Source of the DNA: Ruminococcus sp.
GTDB taxonomy: Bacteria > Bacillota > Clostridia > Oscillospirales > Ruminococcaceae
DNA length: 64,000 bases
Direction: 5' to 3'
NCBI GenBank assembly: GCA_021200415.1
Contig: JAJQGO010000030.1
Coordinates: 17,630 to 81,629 of the forward strand
Each line of letters begins with the position of its first letter. The stretch's first letter is position 1. Of the stretch, positions 52,332 through 60,717 are shown piece after piece. The notes below the pieces were generated by a model, which made no database searches, was not told the origin of the DNA, and was given only the letters and a program-made list of their open reading frames with translations. Made by a program: the position numbers and the translations under genes.

Positions 52332-52844
52332 ATGGAAATCTGGGACGGATATTATGAGGATAAAACTCTTGCAGGAGTTGACATCGTGCGTGGAGGGAAA
52401 TTCCCGACGGGTCTGTATCACGCAGTTTCTGAAATTATCGTGCGCCATGCGGACGGCAGCTTTCTCGTGACAAAGCGCGATTACGCAAAGGAAAGTCATG
52501 CGGGCGAATGGGAAATCGGGGCAGGCGGCTCCGTCCTGAAGGGCGAAGGCTTCTATGACGCAGCAGTACGTGAGCTTTTTGAGGAAACTGGAATCCGTGC
52601 GGAGAAGCTTGAAAAAATATATGAGATTACCAAAGTCCACGAAAACGGCGTAGGAGTTCATTTTATCGGCTATCTTTGCGTGACTGATATGGATAAAAAT
52701 AATGTCGTCCTTCAAAAAGGCGAAACAATTGATTTTAAATGGATTTCCGCAGAGGATATTGTCAAGGGCGATTATATTCCACAGCGTAAGGCTGAATATG
52801 CAGTAAAAATAATAAACGACAACGGAGGAATTTATGAAAATTAG
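52332..52844 (+). CDS. Nudix hydrolase
   Basis: A 170-aa Nudix protein from ATG 52332 (CAGGAGGAG site). The Nudix box GGSVLKGEGFYDAAVRELFEETGI fits Gx5Ex7REUxEExGU. The N-terminal part (MEIWDGYYEDKTLAGVDIVRGGKFPTGLYHAVSEIIVRHADGSFLVTKRD) resembles the Nudix group related to isopentenyl-diphosphate isomerase and YfcD. It overlaps the GH74 lipoprotein start by 11 bp. The substrate is a nucleoside-diphosphate-type compound of unknown identity. Confidence 0.92.
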   Translation: MEIWDGYYEDKTLAGVDIVRGGKFPTGLYHAVSEIIVRHADGSFLVTKRDYAKESHAGEWEIGAGGSVLKGEGFYDAAVRELFEETGIRAEKLEKIYEITKVHENGVGVHFIGYLCVTDMDKNNVVLQKGETIDFKWISAEDIVKGDYIPQRKAEYAVKIINDNGGIYEN

Positions 52845-55020
52845 GAAAAAGCTTTCCCTTTTGCTGGCATCTGTCATGCTTGTATCGTCTGTGAGCTGTG
52901 GTGAAAAAAAGAATGACAATACTGTCGATTATGTGTGGAGCAACGTGGCAATAGGCGGCGGAGGATATATTACAGGCATTGTGTACAATCCGACAGAGGA
53001 GGGACTCGCCTATGTAAGAACCGATATAGGCGGAGCGTACCGCTTCGATAAGGGACAGGATAAATGGGTTCCGATTACGGATCATCTCGGCTCGGATGAA
53101 TGGAATCTTATCGGCATCGAAAGCATTGCTACAGATCCCGTTGAGCCGAACAGAGTTTATGCGGCTTGCGGTACTTATATGTCGGATTCGGCAGCTCTTC
53201 TTGCTTCGGACGATTACGGAGAAACATGGTATCAGTACGATGTTGAGTTCAGCTGCGGAGCAAACCAGTCAGGACGCGGCGTCGGAGAACGAATGATGGT
53301 AGATCCCGTCAACAATAACAATATTTATCTCGGAACAAGAAATGCAGGTATGTGGAAGTCCGATGACTACGGTCAGAGCTGGAGTCAGGTTGAGTCGTTT
53401 CCGGTTAAGGGCGATTATAATCAGGAAAGCAACAATATCGGAATTATGTGGATTGAGTTCGATCCGGAATCAAACGATATTTACGCGGGAGTGGCAATGA
53501 CGAACGGTCAGTGCATTTATAAATCCTCCGACAGCGGAGCTTCGTGGGAGGCGCTTCCGGTGAATGCCAAGGGAATGTATCCCCTACAGGCGGAAATTTC
53601 CGAAAACGGAAAGATGTATCTGGCATACTCGGATACCTGCGGCCCTAACGTAGACCCCTCGGACGGAGCTGTTTATTCATATGACCTCGAAACGCAGGAA
53701 TTTACTGACATAACCCCTGATGTGGGCGATGGAAGATATGGCGGATTCGGCGGTATCTCCGTGGACGCTCAGGATCCCGATACAGTTGTTGTGACGTCCC
53801 TTAGCTTCTGGTCGGATAACGGTGATAATATCTATCGGACGACTGACGGCGGCGAAACATGGAATGCTCTTTTCACCAAGGACGAAAAAAATTACGTTAT
53901 GGATACCTCGGAGGCACAGTGGCTTGACTGGGGCAGAGATGAGGCGAAAACAGGCTGGTGGACTGCTGCCGTGGCGATAAATCCCTTTGATTCGGACGTT
54001 GTAACATACGGAACGGGAGCAACTCTCTTTTCCAGCGTAAACATGACAGACCTCGGAAGCGGAACTCCCGTGACTATTGAATTTGACGCAAAGGGAATAG
54101 AGGAAACGGCTGTTTACGAAATGGTTTCACCTCCCACGGACGGCACAACTCCGCAGCTGTATTCGATTATGGGCGACCTGACAGGCTTCTCGCATCTTGA
54201 TGTTACGGTAAGTCCCGATGACGCGCACTTTATGAAAAACGGCAATCCGGATTCTCTTGACTGCGCATGGCAGAATGGAAATATTGCCGTTTATACAAGC
54301 GAATCCACCAACTGCCTGAATTATACAACTGACGGCGGCGAAACATGGAACGTCATCAAGAATCTTCCTGAAGCCGCAAAGGGAGGAAAGGTTGCTGTTG
54401 CCGCAGACGGCAGCGCAATTATCTGGCGTCCGTCAACTATCAGCGGCAAGCCCTATATTACCCCTGATTTCGGTGAAACATGGTACTATTGTCAGGGCCT
54501 TGGCTATGGAGCGGAAATAATTGCCGACAGAGTTAATCCGCAGAAGTTCTATGCTGTGTGCAATGGCACGTTCTATGTTTCCACGGACGGCGGCTACACC
54601 TTTAATTCAACGGGAGCTATACTTACTGATGATGCAGTTCCTGTTGCCGTGGGAGATAAGGAGGGGCATATCTGGGTTGTGTGCGGCTCGCTGGTTATGT
54701 ATACTGAGGACGAGGGCAGCAGCTTTACTGTGCTGAAAAATATAAACGCAAACGCTATCGGATTCGGCGCTCCCGAAAAGGAGGGCGATTACATGACGAT
54801 TTATGTTATGGGAAACGATAATGTGGACGGCAACGAAAATCCGCAGGGCGACGGAATTTATCGTTCTACGGACAAGGGTGAAACGTGGCAGAAAATCAAT
54901 GACGATGAGCATCTTTTCGGTAATCTCACCTACTCAATTACCGGCGACAGCGAAATATTCGGGCGCGTTTATTTTGCAACAAACGGCAGAGGAATTGTTA
55001 TGGGAGATATTGCTGAATAA
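52834..55020 (+). CDS. GH74 xyloglucanase-type lipoprotein
   Basis: A 728-aa surface protein: signal MKIRKKLSLLLASVMLVSSVSC (lipobox SVSC, Cys22), then a complete GH74 double propeller. It begins VWSNVAIGGGGYITGIVYNPTEEGLAYVRTDIGGAYRFD with the first catalytic Asp, and carries the second in IMGDLTGFSHLDVTVSP. Asp-box repeats include SDDYGETWYQY, KSDDYGQSWSQV, TTDGGETWNAL, TTDGGETWNVI and STDKGETWQKI. GH74 enzymes cut the xyloglucan backbone. No carbohydrate-binding module or dockerin is present, so it is tied to the membrane. It overlaps the Nudix gene, and a GH25 gene starts right after its stop. Confidence 0.94.
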   Translation: MKIRKKLSLLLASVMLVSSVSCGEKKNDNTVDYVWSNVAIGGGGYITGIVYNPTEEGLAYVRTDIGGAYRFDKGQDKWVPITDHLGSDEWNLIGIESIATDPVEPNRVYAACGTYMSDSAALLASDDYGETWYQYDVEFSCGANQSGRGVGERMMVDPVNNNNIYLGTRNAGMWKSDDYGQSWSQVESFPVKGDYNQESNNIGIMWIEFDPESNDIYAGVAMTNGQCIYKSSDSGASWEALPVNAKGMYPLQAEISENGKMYLAYSDTCGPNVDPSDGAVYSYDLETQEFTDITPDVGDGRYGGFGGISVDAQDPDTVVVTSLSFWSDNGDNIYRTTDGGETWNALFTKDEKNYVMDTSEAQWLDWGRDEAKTGWWTAAVAINPFDSDVVTYGTGATLFSSVNMTDLGSGTPVTIEFDAKGIEETAVYEMVSPPTDGTTPQLYSIMGDLTGFSHLDVTVSPDDAHFMKNGNPDSLDCAWQNGNIAVYTSESTNCLNYTTDGGETWNVIKNLPEAAKGGKVAVAADGSAIIWRPSTISGKPYITPDFGETWYYCQGLGYGAEIIADRVNPQKFYAVCNGTFYVSTDGGYTFNSTGAILTDDAVPVAVGDKEGHIWVVCGSLVMYTEDEGSSFTVLKNINANAIGFGAPEKEGDYMTIYVMGNDNVDGNENPQGDGIYRSTDKGETWQKINDDEHLFGNLTYSITGDSEIFGRVYFATNGRGIVMGDIAE

Positions 55021-55737
55021 ATGGAAAAAATAAAGAAAATAATTTTAATCCTTCTGGGAATTATTATGATAGGGGCAGCAGGAATGGTGTCTGTATATTT
55101 CTCGGAGGCAATTGTGAACAAGGAAAGATTTCCTGTAATGGGAGTTGATGTTTCCCACTATCAGGGGGAAATTGACTGGCAGGAGCTTGAGCGGCAGAAT
55201 GTGAGCTTCGCCTTTATTAAGGCAACTGAGGGCAGCGGTCATATTGATGAGTTTGCAAGACGCAATCTTGAAAGCGCTGCCGAAACGAATATAAAAATCT
55301 CGGCATATCATTTTTTCAGCTTCGACAGCTCAGGTGAAACGCAGGCTGAAAATTATATATCTGTTGTGGGAAAGGACGATATAAATATGCCGCCGGTGGT
55401 TGATATTGAATACTACGGCGATAAATCCGCAAACAAGCCTGACGGGGAGGAGCTTGAGAAAATTTTAACTCCGCTGATGACAAGGCTTGAGGATTACTAC
55501 GGTGTGAAGCCTATCATCTATACTACGCTTGCGATGTATAATAAGTATAAGGAATACTTCTCGGATTATCCTCTGTGGATACGCAGTGTGTACTGCGAAC
55601 CGGAATTTGTGCAGTGGAAATTCTGGCAGTACAGCGATAAGGGAGAGCTTTACGGCTTTGTCGGGGAGGAGCAGTATATAGACCTGAATGTTTATAACGG
55701 CTCGGAGGAAGAATTTTATGACGAGTATTCAGAATAG
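55021..55737 (+). CDS. GH25 lysozyme-like muramidase, membrane anchored
   Basis: A 238-aa protein with an N-terminal membrane helix (IILILLGIIMIGAAGMVSVYF) and one GH25 domain: VMGVDVSHYQGEIDW with the first Asp, FIKATEGSG, the catalytic DxE in PVVDIEYYGD, and KFWQYSDKGELYG near the end. It should cut the beta-1,4 bond after N-acetylmuramic acid outside the cell. The ATG directly abuts the stop of the GH74 gene (TAAATG), a sign of coupling. manA follows 9 bp later. Confidence 0.93.
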   Translation: MEKIKKIILILLGIIMIGAAGMVSVYFSEAIVNKERFPVMGVDVSHYQGEIDWQELERQNVSFAFIKATEGSGHIDEFARRNLESAAETNIKISAYHFFSFDSSGETQAENYISVVGKDDINMPPVVDIEYYGDKSANKPDGEELEKILTPLMTRLEDYYGVKPIIYTTLAMYNKYKEYFSDYPLWIRSVYCEPEFVQWKFWQYSDKGELYGFVGEEQYIDLNVYNGSEEEFYDEYSE

Positions 55738-55746
55738 GAGGTTTAA

Positions 55747-56721
55747 ATGCAGCCATTGTTATTAAATCCGCCCATTAAGGATTACATCTGGGGCGGAACT
55801 AAGCTGCGTGAGCAGTTCGGCAAGGAAAGCAGCCTTGAACGTCTTGCCGAAAGCTGGGAGCTGTCATGCCATAAGGACGGCAGCAGCGTTATTGCAAATG
55901 GAGATTACGCGGGAAAGGAGCTGCCGGAATATCTGAGGGAGCATCCTGAAGCTCTCGGAACAAGCTGCGGCAGATTCGAGTTCTTTCCGGTACTCATAAA
56001 GCTCATAGACGCTCGGGATAATTTGTCTGTGCAGGTTCACCCCGATAACGAATACGCGCGCAGAGTTGAGGGTGAATACGGCAAAACCGAGATGTGGTAC
56101 ATCGTGGACTGCGACGAGGGAGCGGAGCTGATTTACGGCTTCAGGGAAAAAATCACAAGGGAGGAATTCCGCAGGGCAATCGAAACGAACACGCTTCTCG
56201 ACAGAGTAAACAGAGTTCCGGTAAAAAAGGGTGATGTTTTCTTCATAAGCGCAGGAACGCTTCATGCTATCGGAAAGGGAATCCTTATTGCGGAGATTCA
56301 GCAGAATTCCAACACCACGTACCGTGTGTACGACTACGGCAGATTGGGCGCGGACGGAAAGCCAAGGGAGCTGCATATTGAGAAAGCCCTTGACGTAACG
56401 AATCTTACGCCTGCGGAGGTTCAGAAGGCTCGTGAGCCTGTCATGCTGAGGGGTGAAAGCGAGGGAACGGCTGCTACAGTTCTTGCAGGCTGCGAATATT
56501 TCAATGTGACGAAAATCGACATGGAAAATACAGCTTATTCCGCGGAGGCGGACAGCGGCTCATTCGTTCACGTTCTCGTTGTGGAGGGAACAGGTCTGCT
56601 TGAGGCAGGCGGCGAGAAATTCAGCCTGAAAAAGGGAACGAGTATTTTTATTCCCGCAGGAACAGGCAAAATAAAAGCTACGGGCAATTGCAGTATTATA
56701 TGTACTGATATTGGTAAATAA
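55747..56721 (+). CDS. manA: Mannose-6-phosphate isomerase, class I
   Basis: ManA (324 aa, short Bacillus-type) interconverts mannose-6-phosphate and fructose-6-phosphate. Zinc ligands are in LSVQVHPDNEYA (Gln, His), GKTEMWYIV (Glu) and ISAGTLHAIG (His); the N-terminal IKDYIWGGTKLREQFGK is typical. The C-terminal cupin half is complete. It sits before a ROK glucokinase, a natural pairing for hexose use after mannan and xyloglucan breakdown. Confidence 0.96.
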   Translation: MQPLLLNPPIKDYIWGGTKLREQFGKESSLERLAESWELSCHKDGSSVIANGDYAGKELPEYLREHPEALGTSCGRFEFFPVLIKLIDARDNLSVQVHPDNEYARRVEGEYGKTEMWYIVDCDEGAELIYGFREKITREEFRRAIETNTLLDRVNRVPVKKGDVFFISAGTLHAIGKGILIAEIQQNSNTTYRVYDYGRLGADGKPRELHIEKALDVTNLTPAEVQKAREPVMLRGESEGTAATVLAGCEYFNVTKIDMENTAYSAEADSGSFVHVLVVEGTGLLEAGGEKFSLKKGTSIFIPAGTGKIKATGNCSIICTDIGK

Positions 56722-56738
56722 TAACAGGAGGAAATTAT

Positions 56739-57698
56739 ATGAAATACTATGTAGGAATCGATCTTGGAGGAACAAACATTGTTGCGGGAGTTGTTGATGA
56801 AAATTACAGCATCATCGCAAAGGCAAGCACAAAAACAAACTGCCCACGCCCTGAAAAGGAAATTGCCGACGATATGGCAAAAATGGCGCTTCAGGCAGTT
56901 GAAAACGCAAATCTCACAATAGACGACATTGAGTGGATAGGCGTCGGAACCCCGGGCATTGCCAACAGCTCCACGGGAATTATCGAGTATTCAAATAATC
57001 TCGGATTTAAGAATACCCCTATGGTGAAGTATATTCAGGAAACAATCGACAAGCCTGTATTTATTGAAAATGACGCAAATGCGGCAGCCTACGGAGAATA
57101 TGTTGCAGGTGCGGCAAAGGGAGCTAAAAATGCCGTATGCATTACCCTCGGAACGGGAGTAGGCGGCGGAATCATCATTGACGGAAAAATTTATGCAGGC
57201 TCAAACTTTGCAGGAGCTGAGATAGGCCACACGGTTATTGAGGTTGACGGCGCACAGTGTTCATGCGGAAGAAAGGGCTGCTTTGAGGCATATTCCTCGG
57301 CAACAGGTCTTATCAGAATGACTAAGGAGGCAATGGCGGCTGACGACCCTGAAAGCATTATGAATAAAATGGCTGAGGAAAAGGGCAAGGTTACGGCACG
57401 TACTGCCTTTGACGCTATGCGTGCAGGTGATAAGTCCGCAAAGGCAGTTGTTGATAAGTACATAAAGTACCTTGCAGCAGGAATTACAAATACAATTAAC
57501 ATATTCCAGCCTGACGTACTTTGCATTGGCGGAGGAGTCTGCAATGAGGGCGATCCGCTGCTTCTTCCTGTAAAGGCACTCGTAAAGGAAGAGGTTTATA
57601 CGAGAAATTCCGACAAGAATACTGAAATTGTAATTGCAAATCTTGGCAACGATGCAGGAATTATCGGAGCGGCATTCCTCGGAAGAGCGAATGGATAA
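56739..57698 (+). CDS. glk: ROK family glucokinase
   Basis: A 319-aa ROK sugar kinase: ATP loop YVGIDLGGTNIVAGVV, catalytic Asp in FIENDANAAAYGEY, GLGTGVGGGIIIDGKIY, and the zinc motif CSCGRKGCFEAYSSATG preceded by GAEIGH. All functional residues lost in the ROK regulator at 50914 are present here. Glucose is the likely substrate, although fructose or mannose cannot be excluded by eye. It begins 17 bp after manA with AGGAGG. Confidence 0.95.
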   Translation: MKYYVGIDLGGTNIVAGVVDENYSIIAKASTKTNCPRPEKEIADDMAKMALQAVENANLTIDDIEWIGVGTPGIANSSTGIIEYSNNLGFKNTPMVKYIQETIDKPVFIENDANAAAYGEYVAGAAKGAKNAVCITLGTGVGGGIIIDGKIYAGSNFAGAEIGHTVIEVDGAQCSCGRKGCFEAYSSATGLIRMTKEAMAADDPESIMNKMAEEKGKVTARTAFDAMRAGDKSAKAVVDKYIKYLAAGITNTINIFQPDVLCIGGGVCNEGDPLLLPVKALVKEEVYTRNSDKNTEIVIANLGNDAGIIGAAFLGRANG

Positions 57699-57745
57699 CG
57701 GCTTAAAAATTACAAAAGGCAGTAAAGCATTAGGAGGAAAAGCTT

Positions 57746-58732
57746 ATGTATATTGCCAGCGAAAAAAGATATGACAAAATGATATATAACAGATGCGGAA
57801 AAAGCGGCTTGAAGCTTCCGGCAGTTTCCCTTGGATTCTGGCAGAATTTCGGCAGCGGCAGCAGCTTCGCAAATATGGAAAGCATGGTGCATACGGCATT
57901 TGACCTTGGCATTACACATTTTGACCTTGCCAATAATTATGGCAATCCCTACAACGGAAGCGCAGAGGAAAACTTCGGGAAAATACTTGATGGTATGCGT
58001 CATTACCGTGATGAAATGTGCATATCCACAAAGGCAGGCTATGATATGTGGGCAGGACCCTATGGGGACAAAAACGGTTCGCGCAAATATCTTACAGCTT
58101 CACTTGACCAGAGCCTGAAGCGCATGAAGCTGGACTACGTGGATATATTTTATCATCACGTTTTCGACCCGAATACGCCTCTCGAGGAAACGGCTCTCGC
58201 ACTTGACAATGCTGTTAAACAGGGAAAGGCGCTGTATGTTGGAATTTCAAATTATAACAAGCAGCAAACAGAGGAAATAATGAAAATATTCCGTGAGCTT
58301 CACACGCCGTTCATTGTTAATCAGCCGTCATATTCAATGCTGAATCGTTGGATTGAGGACGATGGACTTGATAAATTTGCGGAGGAAAAAGGAATCGGAC
58401 TTGCGGTATTTTCGCCCCTGTATCAGGGGATTCTAACCGACCGCTATCTTAATGGTATTCCTGCCGATTCACGAATCGGAAAGGGCGCATCGTGGCTTGA
58501 GCTTACACCGGAGATTGTCGAAAAGGTCAGGGAGCTTAATGAAATTGCGGTAAGGCGTGGACAGAAGCTTTCGCAGATGGCGCTTTCGTGGGTTCTGCGC
58601 TGCAAATCGGTTGCGACTGTGCTGATTGGAGCGAGCCGCCTCGAGCAAATCCGTGAGAATGCCGCCTGCATTGAGAAGCTTGACTTCTCGGACGAGGAAA
58701 TCAAAGAAATCGAAGATATTCTTGGCAAATAA
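57746..58732 (+). CDS. Aldo/keto reductase (YghZ/MgrA-like)
   Basis: A 328-aa NADPH-dependent TIM-barrel reductase. The tetrad is visible: Asp in THFDLANNYG with its Tyr (NNYG), Lys in CISTKAGYDM, and His in VDIFYHHVFD. The C-terminal cofactor loop VATVLIGASRLEQIRENA is typical of the L-glyceraldehyde-3-phosphate reductase group. It follows glk by 47 bp with a strong AGGAGG site. Physiological aldehyde unknown. Confidence 0.93.
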   Translation: MYIASEKRYDKMIYNRCGKSGLKLPAVSLGFWQNFGSGSSFANMESMVHTAFDLGITHFDLANNYGNPYNGSAEENFGKILDGMRHYRDEMCISTKAGYDMWAGPYGDKNGSRKYLTASLDQSLKRMKLDYVDIFYHHVFDPNTPLEETALALDNAVKQGKALYVGISNYNKQQTEEIMKIFRELHTPFIVNQPSYSMLNRWIEDDGLDKFAEEKGIGLAVFSPLYQGILTDRYLNGIPADSRIGKGASWLELTPEIVEKVRELNEIAVRRGQKLSQMALSWVLRCKSVATVLIGASRLEQIRENAACIEKLDFSDEEIKEIEDILGK

Positions 58733-58888
58733 ATTCAGAACGTGCCGCGCGGGAGGTTCAGAAAACCGGTTTATATGAACTAAGGATGAATCTCCTGTAC
58801 GGTATTGCCTCTGAATCACAAAAAAATTAAATTTAGACCGCAATATAAAATATGGGAAATATTAAATGATAAATATTTCTGAAAACTA

Positions 58889-58917
58889 TTGACAACCGAA
58901 GCAGATTCTGATATAAT
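58889..58917 (+). promoter_or_regulatory. Perfect consensus promoter of tRNA-Trp
   Basis: TTGACA (58889-58894), 17-bp spacer, TATAAT (58912-58917). The tRNA begins 29 bp past the -10. Confidence 0.9.
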
Positions 58918-58923
58918 ATTAAT

Positions 58924-58939
58924 GTTCTCATGTGAGAAC
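58924..58939 (+). promoter_or_regulatory. Perfect palindrome at the tRNA-Trp start site
   Basis: GTTCTCATGTGAGAAC is a perfect 16-bp palindrome centred about 15 bp after the -10 box, so it covers the expected transcription start and 5' leader. It may be an operator or a leader hairpin used in 5' processing. Confidence 0.5.
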
Positions 58940-58945
58940 AGATTT

Positions 58946-59021
58946 AGGGGTATAGCTCAGTTGGTAGAGCAGCGGTCTCCAAAACCGCGTGCCGAGGGTT
59001 CAAGTCCTTCTGCCCCTGCCA
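58946..59021 (+). tRNA. trnW: tRNA-Trp (anticodon CCA)
   Basis: A 76-nt cloverleaf: acceptor AGGGGTA/TGCCCCT, D arm GCTCAGTTGGTAGAGC, anticodon arm GCGGTCTCCAAAACCGC with CCA at 58979-58981, T arm GAGGGTTCAAGTCCTTC, discriminator G and an encoded 3' CCA. A single tRNA gene with its own promoter and terminator. Confidence 0.97.
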
Positions 59022-59052
59022 GATTGGTGCAATAAAATAGATGCACCTTTAG

Positions 59053-59083
59053 AAAAGTCCGAATTCTCGGACTTTTTTTATTA
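59053..59083 (+). terminator. Rho-independent terminator of tRNA-Trp
   Basis: Perfect 10-bp stem AAAAGTCCGA / TCGGACTTTT with loop ATTC, followed by TTTATT. Confidence 0.92.
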
Positions 59084-59117
59084 GGTCGGAAATGGATTCA
59101 GCTATAAAGAAAGCAAG

Positions 59118-59405
59118 ATGATAATAATGAAAAATTCTTACCCTATTATTTTAACACCCGATGAAATCGGTTATGTGGTATATATACCTGATTTTGACGT
59201 TGGAACAGAGGGTGACACGCTTGCGGATGCAATTGAAATGGCAAAAGATGCAATCGGACTTATGGGAATCGTCATGGAGGACGATATGAAAGAAATTCCT
59301 GCCCCCACACCGATTGACAAAGTAAAAAAGAATTCCCTTGATGATATTATTACATTAGTAGATGTGGATTTTACTGAATATCGTAAGAAAATGCCATGCA
59401 ATTAA
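59118..59405 (+). CDS. Orphan HicB-like antitoxin-type protein
   Basis: A 95-aa protein with the HicB partial RNase H fold: SYPIILTPDEIGYVVYIPDFDVGTEGDTLADAIEMAKDAIGLMGIVMEDDMKEIPAPT. HicB normally neutralises the small mRNA interferase HicA; no HicA-like ORF (about 60 aa with a GSH motif) lies on either side. No DNA-binding C-terminal domain is obvious. ATG 59118 or 59127 may be the start; the ribosome site is weak (AAAGAAAG). Confidence 0.8.
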   Translation: MIIMKNSYPIILTPDEIGYVVYIPDFDVGTEGDTLADAIEMAKDAIGLMGIVMEDDMKEIPAPTPIDKVKKNSLDDIITLVDVDFTEYRKKMPCN

Positions 59406-59419
59406 AGCACAATAAATAA

Positions 59420-59445
59420 AGCCGGAAAGCTGATGCTCTCCGGCT
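59420..59445. terminator. Hairpin between convergent HicB-like and membrane protein genes
   Basis: AGCCGGAAAGC / GCTCTCCGGCT with a TGAT loop (one mismatched pair); flanks are A-rich before and T-rich after, so it can serve both strands. Confidence 0.75.
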
Positions 59446-59466
59446 GAATTTGTTTTAAAATATAGC

Positions 59467-59799
59467 TTAATCCTCGTCCATTAAATCATTATCAAGCTTA
59501 ATCTGTATCAATAACAGATGCTTAGTCTGAAATGCGTTGCAGATGAGGGAGGCAAGTGCGTTAAGCACCGCTGAAATTATGTAAATCACACCTGCTGTCA
59601 TGCAAATTGATACAAGCACTATCAAAAAAGAGACTGCGTCGATTACCACTCCACAAATAATACTTGCGATAATGCCCAATATAAGCACTATGACTGTTAT
59701 AAATTGCAAAATCGTCGTTAATTTTGAAAGCGAATAGTAAGCAGATGGATAGCTATCAATTGTTCTTGTAAGTTCCCTTTTTAATTCCTTTTTTTCCAT
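59467..59799 (-). CDS. Small two-helix membrane protein of unknown function
   Basis: From ATG 59799 (110 aa); the longer ORF in the track takes its first 25 codons from the leader and the palindromic repeat at 59833. A charged N terminus (MEKKELKRELTRTIDSYPSAYYSLSKL) precedes two long hydrophobic stretches (TTILQFITVIVLILGIIASIICGVVIDAVSFLIVLVSICM and AGVIYIISAVLNALASLICNAF) and an acidic tail. The ribosome site is AAAGG. No family recognised. A long palindromic repeat starts 33 bp upstream. Confidence 0.75.
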   Translation of the reverse strand: MEKKELKRELTRTIDSYPSAYYSLSKLTTILQFITVIVLILGIIASIICGVVIDAVSFLIVLVSICMTAGVIYIISAVLNALASLICNAFQTKHLLLIQIKLDNDLMDED

Positions 59800-59832
59800 G
59801 GTAAAACACCTTTCTGTATTGATTTTATTATA

Positions 59833-60004
59833 GGCAACACCGCACAAAGCACGCCTGACGGCTTTGCCGCACATCTGCTTGTATATTTTCCGTCATCTTG
59901 CACAAAAACTCCTTGACATACGTTAGTATGCCTGCGTCGCTTTTATACAATCTGACGAAAAATCTAACGGCGCATCTGCACGACAATCTTTGTGCGGTGT
60001 TGCC
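59833..60004 (-). repeat. Long palindromic repeat copy (172 bp), best-preserved
   Basis: GGCAACACCGCACAAAG ... CTTTGTGCGGTGTTGCC, a perfect 17-bp terminal inverted repeat flanked by TATA on both sides. Interior blocks: GCACGCCTGACGGCTTTGCCGCACATCTGC, TTTTCCGTCATCTTGCACAAAAACTCC, the hairpin CATACGTTAGTATG, and TCTGACGAAAAATCTAACGGCGCATCTGCACGACAAT. It lies just upstream of the small membrane protein gene, in the same relative orientation as the short leader copies. Confidence 0.93.
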
Positions 60005-60059
60005 TATATTATACAGTATTATGGAAAAAAGTTCAATTCGCATATTTAACAATGAATTG

Positions 60060-60076
60060 TTTTTTTTTTTTTTTTT
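60060..60076. repeat. 17-nt poly(T) tract
   Basis: Seventeen T in a row on the plus strand, in the 113-bp gap between the palindromic repeat and the end of the ABC operon. No hairpin precedes it on the strand where it would act as a terminator. Confidence 0.9.
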
Positions 60077-60117
60077 GTTGACATTGCACAAACTTTTGTA
60101 GGTGATATTTTTGTGTT

Positions 60118-60717
60118 CTAACTCACCTCAATAGCGATACGCTGATCTACGGGGGACTGAGTAACTGACAGCCACATCTCTTCATTTTCAAGGTCGTTCC
60201 ACTGCTCAGTATTGAAATCCTTCCAATAGAGCCTATACGCTACTTTTAATGTTCTGTGACCCTCAGCTTTTGCTTTTATGCATACATTTCTGCCCTGATC
60301 CTCAAAACCATTTATATAAATAGTCGCATCGGGATCATAAAAGGTATACCAATTAGTTCCGAGTACAGGTATTCCATAGAGGGAAAAAACATTTTCCATA
60401 TCGCCGTTATTCACAATGTCAATTGTAATTTCAAGATACCGTTCGGAAAGCATATTAAAATCATCGGAGGTTTTACCCATTTCCTCTAAATAATCATCTG
60501 CGTCAATTATTCTTGCGTCAGTGACAGCTATATCATAATCAGGCTGCTCTATCATATTATATGACACACTATCAGTCAGAGAAACCGGTTCGTTCATTGA
60601 GTATATCTCTATCGGGTATGTTGTTTTTACTTTAAATGTTCCATTAAGCGAGTAAAATCTGATACACCAGCCGGTCAGAGCAACAAGTATAATCGCACTT
60701 ATGGCAATTTTTTTCAC
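60118..60717 (-). CDS. DUF5028-like membrane-anchored accessory protein
   Basis: A 199-aa protein starting at GTG 60717, which overlaps the ATPase stop as GTGA. An N-terminal helix (IAISAIILVALTGWCIRFYSL) anchors an external beta domain (FKVKTTYPIEIYSMNEPVSLTDSVSYNMIEQPDYDIAVTDARIID ... YLEITIDIVNNGD). This pattern matches my recollection of DUF5028, found at the end of lantibiotic-type ABC transporter operons. Its role is unknown; an extracellular partner of the transporter is likely. Confidence 0.82.
   Translation of the reverse strand: MKKIAISAIILVALTGWCIRFYSLNGTFKVKTTYPIEIYSMNEPVSLTDSVSYNMIEQPDYDIAVTDARIIDADDYLEEMGKTSDDFNMLSERYLEITIDIVNNGDMENVFSLYGIPVLGTNWYTFYDPDATIYINGFEDQGRNVCIKAKAEGHRTLKVAYRLYWKDFNTEQWNDLENEEMWLSVTQSPVDQRIAIEVS

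Noticed and set aside
59828-60091. Small ORF within the long repeats (MTENIQADVRQSRQACFVRCC...) with an AAGGAG upstream
   Set aside because: The reading is broken after five codons in the copy at 34798 and continues into unrelated flanks in the others, so it is not conserved as a protein.
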